A stretch of DNA of 64,000 nt from Paenirhodobacter ferrireducens (GCF_004022265.1 NZ_SAVB01000006.1:62001-126000); one strand, 5' to 3'. Shown: positions 26,486-35,226, counted from the stretch's first letter. The notes: a model not told the origin generated them from the sequence alone. Program-made: numbers and translations.

Positions 26486-27637
26486 ATGGGTGCCTATATT
26501 CTGCGGCGGTTGCTTCTGGTGATTCCGACGCTGTTCGGGATCATGCTGATCAACTTCACGCTGACGCAATTCGTCCCCGGCGGGCCGATCGAGCAGATCG
26601 TCGCGCGCGTGCAGGGCGAGGCGGACACGATGCGCAACCTCTCGGGCGGCGGCGACGCCGGCACGCAGGGGCAGGGCGGCGTCGAGGACGGCGGCTATCA
26701 GGGCGCGCGCGGCATCTCGCCCGAGCTGCTGGCGCAGCTCGAGGTGCAGATGGGCTTTGCGCGGATCACCTGCCCCGAGGGGGTGGCGCCCGACCTGAAG
26801 AACCCCGCCTGCAGCAAGGAAAAGATCCCGGCCTGGCGGCGCTTCGTCACGATGATGGGCGATTACCTAACCTTCGATTTCGGCAAGAGCTTCTTCCACA
26901 ACAAGACCGTGGTCGAGCTGGTGCTCGAGAAGATGCCGGTGTCGATCTCGCTCGGGCTGTGGTCGACGCTGCTCGCCTATCTGATCTCGATCCCGCTTGG
27001 CATCCGCAAGGCGGTGAAGGACGGCTCGCCCTTCGACACATGGACCTCGGGGGCGATCGTCGTCGCCTATGCGATCCCGTCGTTCCTGTTCGCGGTGATG
27101 CTGATGGTTCTGTTCGCCGGCGGCAGCTTCTGGAAGATCTTCCCGCTGCGCGGCCTGACCTCGGACAATTTCGACAGCCTCAGCATGGCGGGCAAGGCGC
27201 TCGACTACCTGTGGCACATCACCCTGCCGACGGTGGCGATGACGATCTCGGGCTTTGCCACGATGACGCTGCTGACGAAGAACTCCTTCCTCGACGAGAT
27301 CAACAAGCAATATGTGATGACCGCGCGGGCGAAAGGGCTGAGCGAGCGCAAGGTGCTGTATGGCCACGTCTTCCGCAACGCCATGCTGATCGTGATCGCG
27401 GGCTTCCCGGCCACCTTCCTCGGCGTCTTCTTCGGCTCCTCGATCATCGTCGAGACGATCTTCTCGCTCGACGGGCTGGGGCTTCTGGGCTTCCAGGCGG
27501 CGGTCGAGCGCAATTATCCGGTGATCTTCGGCACGCTCTATGTGTTCGGACTGATCTCGCTGGTCGTCGGCATCCTCAGCGACCTGACCTATGTCTTCGT
27601 CGATCCGCGCATCGACTTCGAGCGGAGGGCCGGCTGA
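26486..27637 (+). CDS. yejB: peptide ABC importer permease, YejB-like
   Basis: This 383-residue inner-membrane permease of the OppB class starts M-G-A-Y-I-L-R-R-L-L-L-V-I-P-T-L-F-G. A periplasmic stretch (residues 45-120) carries the Gly-rich G-G-G-D-A-G-T-Q-G-Q-G-G run and a cysteine pair (C-P ... A-C-S), followed by five helices. The EAA loop reads T-A-R-A-K-G-L-S-E-R-K-V-L. It pairs with YejE. Its stop overlaps the next start (TGATG), so the two permeases are translationally coupled. Confidence 0.92.
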   Translation: MGAYILRRLLLVIPTLFGIMLINFTLTQFVPGGPIEQIVARVQGEADTMRNLSGGGDAGTQGQGGVEDGGYQGARGISPELLAQLEVQMGFARITCPEGVAPDLKNPACSKEKIPAWRRFVTMMGDYLTFDFGKSFFHNKTVVELVLEKMPVSISLGLWSTLLAYLISIPLGIRKAVKDGSPFDTWTSGAIVVAYAIPSFLFAVMLMVLFAGGSFWKIFPLRGLTSDNFDSLSMAGKALDYLWHITLPTVAMTISGFATMTLLTKNSFLDEINKQYVMTARAKGLSERKVLYGHVFRNAMLIVIAGFPATFLGVFFGSSIIVETIFSLDGLGLLGFQAAVERNYPVIFGTLYVFGLISLVVGILSDLTYVFVDPRIDFERRAG

Positions 27638-28743
27638 TGATCCTGTCGCCGCTGAACGCCCGGCGCTGGCGCAACTTCCGCGCCAACCGCCGCGCCTTCT
27701 GGTCGCTGGTGCTGTTCGCCACGCTCTTCGTGCTGTCGCTCTTTGCCGAGGTGATCGCGAACGACAAGCCGATCCTCGTGCGCTATCGCGGCGAGGTCTT
27801 CGTGCCGGCCTATCGCTTCTACCCGGAAACCGCCTTCGGCGGCGATTTCCGCACCGAGGCGATCTATCGCGACCCCTCGGTGCAATGCCTGATCGTCACC
27901 GGCGGGCGCGAGGAATGCTGGGACACGCCCGAGGAGACGATGGCCGAGGCGAAGACCACCGGCACTGTCGGCGGCGAGAAAATCGAGCGCGGCTGGATGA
28001 TCTGGCCGCCGATCCCCTACCATTACCGCACCATCAACAACGTCGGCGCCGCGCCGTCCGCCCCTGATGCACAGCACTGGCTGGGCACCGACGACACCGC
28101 GCGCGACGTGCTCGCCCGGGTGATCTACGGCTTCCGCACCTCGGTGCTGTTTGCGCTGATCGTCACCTCGATCTCCTCGGTGGTGGGGATCGCGGCGGGC
28201 GCGGTGCAGGGCTATTTCGGCGGCCGCACCGACCTGATCTTGCAGCGCCTGCTCGAGATCTGGTCCTCGACCCCCTCGCTTTACGTGATCATCATCCTCT
28301 TCGCGATCCTCGGGCGCGGCTTCTGGCTGCTGGTCTTCATCGTCATCCTCTTCGGCTGGCCGGCGCTGACCGGCGTGGTGCGGGCCGAGTTCCTGCGCGC
28401 GCGCAACTTCGAATACGTGCGTGCCGCCCGCGCGCTTGGCGTTGCCGACCGGGTCATCATGTTCCGCCACATCCTGCCCAATGCGATGGTGGCGACCCTG
28501 ACGATGCTGCCCTTCGTCATCACCGGCGCGATCTCGACCCTCGCCTCGCTCGACTACCTCGGCTATGGCCTGCCGAGTTCCGCGCCGTCGCTGGGCGAAC
28601 TGGCGCTGCAGGGCAAGCAGAACCTGCAGGCGCCCTGGCTTGCCTTCACCGCCTTCTTCACCTTCTCGATCATGCTTTCGCTGCTCGTCTTCGTGTTCGA
28701 GGGCGTGCGGGACGCCTTCGACCCCAGAAAGGTGTTCAAATGA
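27637..28743 (+). CDS. yejE: peptide ABC importer permease, YejE-like
   Basis: This 368-residue inner-membrane permease of the OppC class has an OppC_N leader helix after N-A-R-R-W-R-N-F-R-A-N-R-R-A-F-W-S. A periplasmic loop carrying two cysteines (about residues 88 and 97) follows, then five more helices with the EAA loop R-A-A-R-A-L-G-V-A-D-R-V. I chose the ATG overlapping the yejB stop; the upstream continuation of the frame is the yejB shadow. It overlaps yejF by four bases. Confidence 0.92.
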   Translation: MILSPLNARRWRNFRANRRAFWSLVLFATLFVLSLFAEVIANDKPILVRYRGEVFVPAYRFYPETAFGGDFRTEAIYRDPSVQCLIVTGGREECWDTPEETMAEAKTTGTVGGEKIERGWMIWPPIPYHYRTINNVGAAPSAPDAQHWLGTDDTARDVLARVIYGFRTSVLFALIVTSISSVVGIAAGAVQGYFGGRTDLILQRLLEIWSSTPSLYVIIILFAILGRGFWLLVFIVILFGWPALTGVVRAEFLRARNFEYVRAARALGVADRVIMFRHILPNAMVATLTMLPFVITGAISTLASLDYLGYGLPSSAPSLGELALQGKQNLQAPWLAFTAFFTFSIMLSLLVFVFEGVRDAFDPRKVFK

Positions 28744-30332
28744 CCCCCGTCCTCCAGGTCGAGAACCTGCGCATCTCCTTCCGCGCCGACGGCCGGCTTG
28801 TGCCCGCGGTGAAGGGGGTCAGCTTTGCCGTGAACAAGGGCGAGACCGTGGCGCTGGTGGGCGAGTCCGGGTCCGGCAAGTCGGTGACGGCGCTGTCGAC
28901 GGTGGCCCTTCTGGGGCCGAACGCGGTGCTCGAGGGCTCGGTGCGCTATGCCGGCGCCGAGATGATCGGCGCGCCCGAGGCCGAGCTGCGCCGGGTGCGG
29001 GGCAATGACATCAGCTTCATCTTCCAGGAGCCGATGACCTCGCTCAACCCGCTGCACACGATCGAGAAGCAGATCGGCGAGAGCCTCGCGCTGCATCAGG
29101 GGCTGAGCGGCCCCGAGGCGCGCGCCCGCATCCTCGAACTGCTGACCCGCGTCGGCATCCCCGAGCCCGAGACCCGGCTTGCCGATTACCCGCATCAGCT
29201 CTCGGGCGGGCAGCGCCAGCGCGTGATGATCGCGATGGCGCTGGCGAACGGGCCTGACCTGCTGATCGCCGACGAGCCCACGACCGCACTCGACGTCACC
29301 ATCCAGGCGCAGATCCTCGAGCTTCTGGCCGAGCTGAAGGCCGAGGAGGGAATGTCGCTGCTGTTCATCTCGCACGATCTGGGGGTGGTGCGGCGCATCG
29401 CCGACCGGGTCTGCGTGATGAGCCAGGGCGAGATCGTCGAGCAGGGCCCGGCGGCCGAGATCTTTGCCAACCCGCAGCACCCCTATACCCGCAAGCTGCT
29501 GGCGGCCGAGCCGACGGGCCGGGCCGAGCCGGTGCCGGCGGATGCGGCGGAGCTGTTGAAGGCCGATCACCTCAAGGTCTGGTTCCCGGTCAAGCGCGGG
29601 CTCCTGCGCCGCACCGTGGGCCATGTGAAGGCGGTGAACGACGCGACGCTGAGCGTGCGCGCCGGCGAGACGCTGGGCATCGTCGGGGAGTCGGGGTCGG
29701 GCAAGACCACGCTCGCCCTTGCCCTGATGCGCCTGATCGAGAGCGAGGGGCCGATCACCTTCGCCGGGCAGGAGATCTCGCACTGGCAGGCGCGGGCGCT
29801 GCGACCCCTGCGCCGCGACATGCAGATCGTCTTCCAGGACCCGTTCGGCGCGCTCTCTCCGCGGATGACGGTCGAGCAGATCATCGCCGAGGGGCTGACC
29901 GTGCATGGCCTCGAGCCCGGCCGCAACCGGCGCGAGATGGTGGCCGAGATCATGGCCGAGACCGGGCTCGACCCGGCGATGATGGAACGCTATCCGCATG
30001 AATTCTCGGGCGGGCAGCGGCAGCGCATCGCCATCGCCCGGGCGATGATCTTGCGGCCGCGGCTCGTGGTGCTGGACGAGCCGACCTCGGCACTCGACAT
30101 GACGGTTCAGGTGCAGATCGTCGAGCTGTTGCGCGAACTGCAGCGCCGCCATGGCCTTGCCTATCTCTTCATCAGCCACGATCTGCGCGTGGTGCGGGCG
30201 CTCGCGCACAAGGTGCTGGTGATGCGCCGCGGCGACGTGGTCGAGGCCGGCCCCGCGGCCGAGATCTTTGCCGCACCGAAGACCGAGTACACCCGGGCGC
30301 TGATGGCGGCCGCACTTGGAGACAGTGTTTGA
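28740..30332 (+). CDS. yejF: peptide ABC importer double ATPase, YejF-like
   Basis: This 530-residue fusion of two ABC ATPases does the work of OppD and OppF. The first half has Walker A G-E-S-G-S-G-K-S, signature L-S-G-G-Q-R-Q-R and Walker [13 protein letters not shown]. The second has [17 protein letters not shown] and [12 protein letters not shown]. Each half ends with the oligopeptide-ATPase C-terminal A-E-I-F-A-x-P-x-x-x-Y-T-R tail. It starts at ATGA with yejE and ends overlapping the TTG start of the glycosyltransferase. Confidence 0.94.
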   Translation: MTPVLQVENLRISFRADGRLVPAVKGVSFAVNKGETVALVGESGSGKSVTALSTVALLGPNAVLEGSVRYAGAEMIGAPEAELRRVRGNDISFIFQEPMTSLNPLHTIEKQIGESLALHQGLSGPEARARILELLTRVGIPEPETRLADYPHQLSGGQRQRVMIAMALANGPDLLIADEPTTALDVTIQAQILELLAELKAEEGMSLLFISHDLGVVRRIADRVCVMSQGEIVEQGPAAEIFANPQHPYTRKLLAAEPTGRAEPVPADAAELLKADHLKVWFPVKRGLLRRTVGHVKAVNDATLSVRAGETLGIVGESGSGKTTLALALMRLIESEGPITFAGQEISHWQARALRPLRRDMQIVFQDPFGALSPRMTVEQIIAEGLTVHGLEPGRNRREMVAEIMAETGLDPAMMERYPHEFSGGQRQRIAIARAMILRPRLVVLDEPTSALDMTVQVQIVELLRELQRRHGLAYLFISHDLRVVRALAHKVLVMRRGDVVEAGPAAEIFAAPKTEYTRALMAAALGDSV

Positions 30333-31555
30333 AGATTTTGTTTGTTCACCAGAATTTCCCGGGGCAGTTTCCCCGCCTTGCCCCGGCGCTTCAGGCGCGC
30401 GGCCATCAGGTGCTGGCGCTGACCGTCGAGACGAACACCCGCCCCTCGCCGGTGCGGGTGGTGAAATACCGCAAGCCCGACGCGGTGACGATCGAACCGC
30501 GGCTGACGCGGATGTATGCCGAGGTCAGCGAACGCGGCCTGCGCGCGGCCTTTGCCGCCCGCACCCTGCGCGAACGCTACGGCTATGTGCCCGATGTGAT
30601 CTTCGGCCATTCCGGCTGGGGCGAGACGCTTTACCTGAAAGAGGTCTGGCCCGAGGCGAAGCTGCTCGTCTATGCCGAGCTGATGTATCGTACCACCGGG
30701 CTCGACACCGATTTCGATCCGGAATTCGCCCGCCCGGGGCTGGAAAGCCGGATCTCGACCACCGCGCGCTCGGCGCATCTGATCCAGGCAATGGTGCAGG
30801 CCGACGCGGCGCTCTCGCCCACCGCGTTCCAGGCCGGCACCTTCCCGCCCGAGCTGCGCGCAAAGATTACCGTATGCCATGACGGTATCGACACCGAGCG
30901 GGTGAAGCCCGACCCGGCGGCGCGCTTCACCGTGCCGGGCACGACGCTGACTTTCCGCCCGGGCGACGAGGTGCTGACCTTCGTCAGCCGCTCGCTCGAA
31001 CCCTATCGCGGCTTTCACACCTTCATGCGGGCGCTGCCCGCGGTGATGGAGGCGCGCCCGGCGGCACAGGTGCTGATCGTCGGCGAGGAGGGGCAGAGCT
31101 ATGGCGGCGCACCGAAGGACGCGGAAAGCTGGAAGCAGAAGATGCTGGCCGAGGTCGGTGACCGGCTCGATCTGAGCCGGGTGCATTTCCTCGGCCGCGT
31201 CAGCTACAATGATTTCGTCTCGATCCTGCAGGTCGGGCGGGTGCATGCCTATCTGACCTATCCCTTCGTGCTGAGCTGGTCGCTGATGGAATCGATGGCG
31301 GCGCAGGCGCTGGTGGTGGCGTCGGACACCGCGCCCCTGCGCGAGGTGATCACGGACGGGGTGAACGGGCGGCTCGTCGATTTCTTCGATGTCGCGGGCT
31401 GGTCTGCTGCGCTGACCGAGGCGCTGGCCGATCCCGCGCGCTACGATCCGCTGCGCGTGGCCGCGCGCGCAACGATCCTCGAGAAATACGACCTGCAGAC
31501 GATCTGCCTGCCGCGGCTGGTGGAGTTCGTCGAGGCCGCCGGGCGTGCCGGCTGA
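30329..31555 (+). CDS. glycosyltransferase, GT4-like
   Basis: This 408-residue GT-B fold enzyme opens with [13 protein letters not shown]. The C-terminal donor domain has F-V-S-R-S-L-E-P-Y-R-G-F-H, F-L-G-R-V-S-Y and a glutamate motif around D-T-A-P-L-R-E-V-I. It probably adds a sugar to a surface glycan or lipid; donor and acceptor are unknown. The start is a TTG inside the yejF stop (TTGA), with no independent ribosome-binding site, so translation probably depends on yejF. That coupling of a peptide importer to a glycosyltransferase is unusual. The intergenic palindrome at 31588-31654 follows. Confidence 0.82.
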   Translation: MKILFVHQNFPGQFPRLAPALQARGHQVLALTVETNTRPSPVRVVKYRKPDAVTIEPRLTRMYAEVSERGLRAAFAARTLRERYGYVPDVIFGHSGWGETLYLKEVWPEAKLLVYAELMYRTTGLDTDFDPEFARPGLESRISTTARSAHLIQAMVQADAALSPTAFQAGTFPPELRAKITVCHDGIDTERVKPDPAARFTVPGTTLTFRPGDEVLTFVSRSLEPYRGFHTFMRALPAVMEARPAAQVLIVGEEGQSYGGAPKDAESWKQKMLAEVGDRLDLSRVHFLGRVSYNDFVSILQVGRVHAYLTYPFVLSWSLMESMAAQALVVASDTAPLREVITDGVNGRLVDFFDVAGWSAALTEALADPARYDPLRVAARATILEKYDLQTICLPRLVEFVEAAGRAG

Positions 31556-31587
31556 GGCCGCGGCGGGGGCTGCCTGCCCCCGCGCCC

Positions 31588-31654
31588 CCGGGAGTATTTC
31601 CTCCAGGGAAAAGGGCATCGGCTTTTTCTTGGCCCAAATACTCCCGCCGGAGGC
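31588..31654. repeat. dispersed intergenic palindromic repeat, copy 5
   Basis: CCCGGGAGTATTTCC and the opposing CCAAATACTCCCGCCGGAGG bracket an AT-richer centre (AAAAGGGCATCGGCTTTTTC). It has the same design as 11898-11969, and here lies between convergent glycosyltransferase and hemN. Confidence 0.6.
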
Positions 31655-31690
31655 ACCTGTGACCGGGGCAGGGGAGGGGCGGATCAGAAA

Positions 31691-31712
31691 GGGGGCGCCC
31701 GCTGGCGCCCCC
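31691..31712 (-). terminator. hairpin terminator of hemN
   Basis: The 9-bp perfect stem GGGGGCGCC / GGCGCCCCC with a 4-base loop reads into TTTCTG on the minus strand, 24 bases after the hemN stop. Confidence 0.7.
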
Positions 31713-31735
31713 TCCTTCTGTCCCTCGGCCGTGAC

Positions 31736-33091
31736 TCAGATCGCCGAGCTGTGGCCCGCCTTCGACAGGTCATAGGCGTCGAAATGGCGTGCGATCATCC
31801 GGGTGAGGGGGCGGCCCTTTTCCGGGATCTCGAGCCCCCCGGCGGTCACTTTCACCATGTCCTCGAACTGCGCGGCACAGCTGCGGAACATCGCGGACAG
31901 CTCGGCCGGATCGGCGGCGTAATCGGCGACCAGCTCGGCCGCCGAGACGCGGAAGTCGCACATCAGTGCCTCGATCAGTCGCGCGCGCATCTTGTCCTCG
32001 GCGGTGAAAACATGGCCGCGGGCGGTGGAGAAATGCCCGTCGCGGATCGCGCCGGTATGGGCGCCGGTGGCCGGGGCGTTCTGCGCATAGCCCTGCGGGA
32101 AGCGCGAGATCGAGGAGGCGCCCATGCCCACCAGCGCCTCGGCGAGGTCATCGGTGTAGCCCTGGAAATTGCGCCGCAGCTTGCCCGCCTTCTGCGCGAC
32201 CGACAGCCCGTCGGTCGGCAGGGCGAAATGGTCGATGCCGATCTCGTCATAGCCGTCGGCGACGAAGAGCTTGCGCGCGACCTCGAAGAGTTCCAGCCGC
32301 TCCTGCGGCGTCGGCAGGTGGTCCGAGGGGATCATCGTCTGTCGCCGCGCCATCCACGGCACATGGGCATAGCCGTAAAGCGCCACCCGGTCGGGGCCGA
32401 GCGACAGCAGCTTCTGCACCGATTCCGCGATCTTCGTCGGCGTCTGGTGTGGCAGGCCGTAGAGGATGTCGGCGTTCAGGCTGGCGACGCCGCGGTCGCG
32501 GATCATGTCCACGGCGGCCTTCGTCACCTCATAGCTCTGCTCCCGGCCGATCACCTGCTGGATCTGCGGGTCGAAGTCCTGCACCCCGATCGAGGCGCGG
32601 TTGAGCCCGCTTTCGGCGAGCGCATCCATCCGTGCGGCGTCGATCTCGTTCGGGTCGATCTCCACCGAGAACTCGCCGCCCTCGCCCATCGGCACGGCAT
32701 CGAAGACCGCGGCTGCGATCCGGCGCATCATGTCGGCGGGCATCAGCGTCGGCGTGCCGCCGCCCCAGTGCAGCCGCGACAGGGTGACCCCCGGCGCCAG
32801 CCGCTCCTTCAGCATCTTCAGTTCGCTCAGCAGCGTCTCGGCATAGGCGCGCACCGGCTCGTCGCTTTGCGTGCCCTGGGTGCGGCAGGCGCAGAACCAG
32901 CACAGCCGGCGGCAGAAGGGGACGTGCATGTAGAGCGAGATCTGCGACCCGGCGGGGATCGCCTCGATCCACTGGGCGAAAAGCGACGGCCCCACTTCGG
33001 TCGAGAAATGGGGCGCGGTCGGGTAGCTCGTATAGCGGGGCACCCGTGCGTCGAAGAGCCCGAGCCGGGTGAGTTGCGATTCCTGTTCCAT
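31736..33091 (-). CDS. hemN: oxygen-independent coproporphyrinogen III dehydrogenase
   Basis: This radical-SAM enzyme oxidatively decarboxylates coproporphyrinogen III without oxygen, the anaerobic step of heme and bacteriochlorophyll synthesis. The 451-residue protein has Y-T-S-Y-P-T-A-P-H-F near the N terminus and the full HemN cluster motif C60-x3-C64-x2-C67-x-C69. The last cysteine and the H-W-G-G-G-T-P motif separate true HemN from HemW. It is divergent from fnrL with a single FNR box between them (33127-33140), centred 42 bases before the hemN ATG. The gene called hemZ in R. sphaeroides is in the same place. The aerobic counterpart hemF is at 49030. Confidence 0.95.
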   Translation of the reverse strand: MEQESQLTRLGLFDARVPRYTSYPTAPHFSTEVGPSLFAQWIEAIPAGSQISLYMHVPFCRRLCWFCACRTQGTQSDEPVRAYAETLLSELKMLKERLAPGVTLSRLHWGGGTPTLMPADMMRRIAAAVFDAVPMGEGGEFSVEIDPNEIDAARMDALAESGLNRASIGVQDFDPQIQQVIGREQSYEVTKAAVDMIRDRGVASLNADILYGLPHQTPTKIAESVQKLLSLGPDRVALYGYAHVPWMARRQTMIPSDHLPTPQERLELFEVARKLFVADGYDEIGIDHFALPTDGLSVAQKAGKLRRNFQGYTDDLAEALVGMGASSISRFPQGYAQNAPATGAHTGAIRDGHFSTARGHVFTAEDKMRARLIEALMCDFRVSAAELVADYAADPAELSAMFRSCAAQFEDMVKVTAGGLEIPEKGRPLTRMIARHFDAYDLSKAGHSSAI

Positions 33092-33126
33092 GCGCCTATC
33101 TTTAGGAGGAGAAAACGAAACGCGAA

Positions 33127-33140
33127 TTGACCCAAATCAA
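33127..33140. promoter_or_regulatory. FNR box between hemN and fnrL
   Basis: TTGAC-CCAA-ATCAA differs from the TTGAT-N4-ATCAA consensus at one base. It ends nine bases before the fnrL ATG and is centred 42 bases before the hemN ATG. Activation of hemN and autorepression of fnrL are both possible from this position. Confidence 0.82.
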
Positions 33141-33149
33141 GTGGCAACG

Positions 33150-33896
33150 ATGGCTCACGACGACGTGCATCCGGTCTCCCTCGCCTGCGGGGACTGTCCG
33201 ATTCGGCACCGTGCCGTCTGCGCCCGTTGCGAGACGGACGAGCTCGAAGAACTCGAATCGATCAAGTATTACCGCAGCTTCGAGGCCGGCCAGACGGTGA
33301 TCTGGTCGGGCGACAAGATGGATTTCGTGGCCTCAGTGGTCTCGGGCATCGCGACGCTGACGCAGACGCTCGAGGACGGGCGCACGCAGATGGTGGGGCT
33401 GCTGCTGCCCTCGGACTTCGTCGGACGGCCGGGGCGCGAGAGCGCGACCTACAATGTCTCCGCCACCACCGATATCCTGATGTGCTGCTTCCGCCGCAAG
33501 CCCTTCGAGGAGATGATGGAGCGCACGCCCCACATCGCGCAGCGGCTGTTGCAGATGACGCTCGATGAGCTTGATGCGGCGCGCGAATGGATGCTGCTGC
33601 TGGGGCGCAAGACGGCGCGGGAGAAGATCGCCTCGCTGCTGTCGATCGTGGCACGCCGCGATGCCTCGATCAAGCTGCGCACGGCGGCCGGGCGGATGAC
33701 TTTCGATCTGCCGCTGACCCGCGAGGCGATGGCCGATTATCTTGGCCTGACGCTCGAGACGGTGAGCCGGCAGATCTCGGCGCTGAAGCGCGACGGGGTG
33801 ATCGAGCTCGAGGGCAAGCGCCATGTCACGGTGCCGGACATGGACCGGCTGCTGATCGAGGCCGGCGACGACAGTGACGGCGGTTTCCTCGTCTAG
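33150..33896 (+). CDS. fnrL: FnrL, oxygen-responsive Crp/Fnr-family regulator
   Basis: FnrL is a global regulator that is active when its 4Fe-4S cluster is intact under low oxygen. The 248-residue protein has N-terminal cysteines C13, C16, C24 and C27, with an internal pair C112-C113 where FNR proteins place the fourth cluster ligand. A cyclic-nucleotide-type beta roll and dimer helix follow, then a C-terminal HTH whose recognition helix reads L-E-T-V-S-R. The E and S-R in that helix contact the TTGA half-site. I chose the ATG at 33150; the frame runs upstream into the hemN side without family similarity. The target boxes lie beside fnrL itself, uspA, ccoN and ccoG. Confidence 0.95.
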   Translation: MAHDDVHPVSLACGDCPIRHRAVCARCETDELEELESIKYYRSFEAGQTVIWSGDKMDFVASVVSGIATLTQTLEDGRTQMVGLLLPSDFVGRPGRESATYNVSATTDILMCCFRRKPFEEMMERTPHIAQRLLQMTLDELDAAREWMLLLGRKTAREKIASLLSIVARRDASIKLRTAAGRMTFDLPLTREAMADYLGLTLETVSRQISALKRDGVIELEGKRHVTVPDMDRLLIEAGDDSDGGFLV

Positions 33897-33927
33897 ACTG
33901 GAAGACGTCTGAACTTGGCGACCGCTC

Positions 33928-33957
33928 TTGCGACGGAGAGGCACTGCCCCCTATCCT
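33928..33957 (+). promoter_or_regulatory. candidate promoter of the small Cys/His-rich gene
   Basis: TTGCGA (33928-33933) and TATCCT (33952-33957) are separated by 18 bases and would start transcription near 33964. The match to consensus is moderate; the fit to the palindrome just downstream is what makes it credible. Confidence 0.4.
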
Positions 33958-33958
33958 G

Positions 33959-33972
33959 TTAACGATTGTTAA
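33959..33972. promoter_or_regulatory. inverted repeat TTAAC-GATT-GTTAA
   Basis: This is a perfect 5-4-5 inverted repeat with the same geometry as an FNR box but different half-sites. It covers the predicted transcription start and abuts the AAAAGGATGGG ribosome-binding site, a typical repressor position. The binding protein is unknown. Confidence 0.45.
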
Positions 33973-33983
33973 AAGGATGGGAC

Positions 33984-34181
33984 ATGATCCGTTTTGCTTT
34001 TGCCTTTGCCTTGATGTTGGCGAGCGCCGCCGCGGCGCAGCCGGTCGGCCTGATCCATCTGACTGTTCGGCCGGAAGCAGCCGGCACGCCGGTTGCGCAC
34101 GGGGGAGGGTGTCGCAAATCCTCGCCGCCCGGTCAGTGCTGCCACATGGACCGGAAGGCCGGCCGGGTCCATTGTCATTGA
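33984..34181 (+). CDS. small exported Cys/His-rich protein
   Basis: This 65-residue protein is not in any family I recognise. It has a signal peptide (F-A-F-A-F-A-L-M-L-A-S-A-A-A-A, cleavage before Q19). The mature part of about 47 residues ends in a dense cluster of possible metal ligands: C43, C52, C53, C64 and H39, H54, H63, H65. AAAGGATGGG precedes the ATG, so the gene is probably real. It sits between fnrL and the USP gene, at the edge of the cbb3/copper block. A periplasmic metal- or redox-related role is an inference. The CcoQ tail (37700-37915) has a similar G-G-G-C ... C-C pattern. Confidence 0.6.
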   Translation: MIRFAFAFALMLASAAAAQPVGLIHLTVRPEAAGTPVAHGGGCRKSSPPGQCCHMDRKAGRVHCH

Positions 34182-34205
34182 TGTCATGCGGCGGCCGATC
34201 ATGTG

Positions 34206-34229
34206 AAAACGGCGCCCTGAGGGGCGCCG
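34206..34229 (-). terminator. hairpin terminator downstream of the USP gene
   Basis: The stem CGGCGCCC / GGGCGCCG reads into GTTTTC on the minus strand. It lies between the convergent small exported-protein gene and the USP gene and may serve both. Confidence 0.72.
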
Positions 34230-34253
34230 CTTCCGTTCGCGGAGTGGATTTCG

Positions 34254-35093
34254 TCAATGCGCCATCAGCACCGGCACTTCGGCCAGTTCCAGCATGTGCC
34301 GGGTGGCGCCGCCGAGGATCGCCTCGCGGAAGCGCGAGTGGCCATAGGCGCCCATCACGATCATGTCGGCCTCGGTCTCGCGCACGTGGCGGTTCAGCAC
34401 GTCCGACACCCGCGGCATCGTCTTTGCCAGCACCGAGACCTCGGCATGCACGCCGTGGCGGGCGAGCATCTGGCTCAGCTGGCCACCGGGGTCCGAGCGT
34501 TCCGGGCCGTGCGGCGGCGGGTCGATTACCGTGATGTCGACCAGCTCGGCCGCCTTCAGGAAGGGCAGGGCCTTGCGGATCGCGCTCATCGCCTCGTTCG
34601 ACTGGTTCCATGCGACGACCACGCGCCGCGCGCCGACCGCGCCCGCATAATTGTCGGGAACGATCATCACCGGCACCTGCCCCTCGAAGAGCGCGGCCTC
34701 GATCGCGGCCTCGATCTCCTGGCCGCGGCCCTTGCCGTAGGGCCGGCCCATGATGACGAGATCGGCGAAGCGGGCGCGCAGCCCGGCCACGGTGGCGATC
34801 GCGCCGATCTGCACCACGACCGCTTCCGCGCTCCAGCGGATGTCCTCGGCCTCGAGACGGGCCTTCACCGCGGTCTCGATCTCGCGCGCCTCTTCCTGAG
34901 CGCGGTCGAGCGTCTCCTGCTGTACGAAGGCGGTTGCCCCGGCGTAGTAATACCCCGTCTGGGTCCGGTCGACGCCCATGCACAGGACATCGAGATGCGC
35001 ATCCTCCTGCCGGGCGACGGCGACCGCCGCATCCAGCTGTGCCTTGGCGGCCGCAACATCCGTCACGATCGTCAACAAGGTCTTGTAAGCCAT
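34254..35093 (-). CDS. tandem universal stress protein
   Basis: This 279-residue cytoplasmic protein is made of two USP domains. The C-terminal one has the nucleotide-binding motif G-A-Y-G-H-S-R-F-R-E-A-I-L-G-G-A-T. The N-terminal one has the corresponding region altered (G-R-P-Y-G-K-G-R-G), so probably only one site binds ATP. It is divergent from ccoN. A perfect FNR box (35155-35168) is centred 68 bases before the start, so induction under low oxygen is expected. A USP gene holds this position in R. sphaeroides. Its exact role is unknown. Confidence 0.88.
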   Translation of the reverse strand: MAYKTLLTIVTDVAAAKAQLDAAVAVARQEDAHLDVLCMGVDRTQTGYYYAGATAFVQQETLDRAQEEAREIETAVKARLEAEDIRWSAEAVVVQIGAIATVAGLRARFADLVIMGRPYGKGRGQEIEAAIEAALFEGQVPVMIVPDNYAGAVGARRVVVAWNQSNEAMSAIRKALPFLKAAELVDITVIDPPPHGPERSDPGGQLSQMLARHGVHAEVSVLAKTMPRVSDVLNRHVRETEADMIVMGAYGHSRFREAILGGATRHMLELAEVPVLMAH

Positions 35094-35154
35094 GGTTTTT
35101 GTCCTCCGCGTCTGCTTCCTGGGCGCAAACTAGCTCTATGACATGGGGAATACC

Positions 35155-35168
35155 TTGATCCCGATCAA
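35155..35168. promoter_or_regulatory. FNR box of the USP gene
   Basis: TTGAT-CCCG-ATCAA is a perfect consensus match in the 252-base region between the USP gene and ccoN. Class II activation would put the USP transcript start near 35120, giving a leader of about 27 bases; TAGTTT (minus strand, 35127-35132) falls where the -10 should be. Confidence 0.85.
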
Positions 35169-35226
35169 GTGTGTTGCTGGCCGGGGACGATCCTGCGGCG
35201 AATGAGCTCACCCCCTCGTGATTGAT

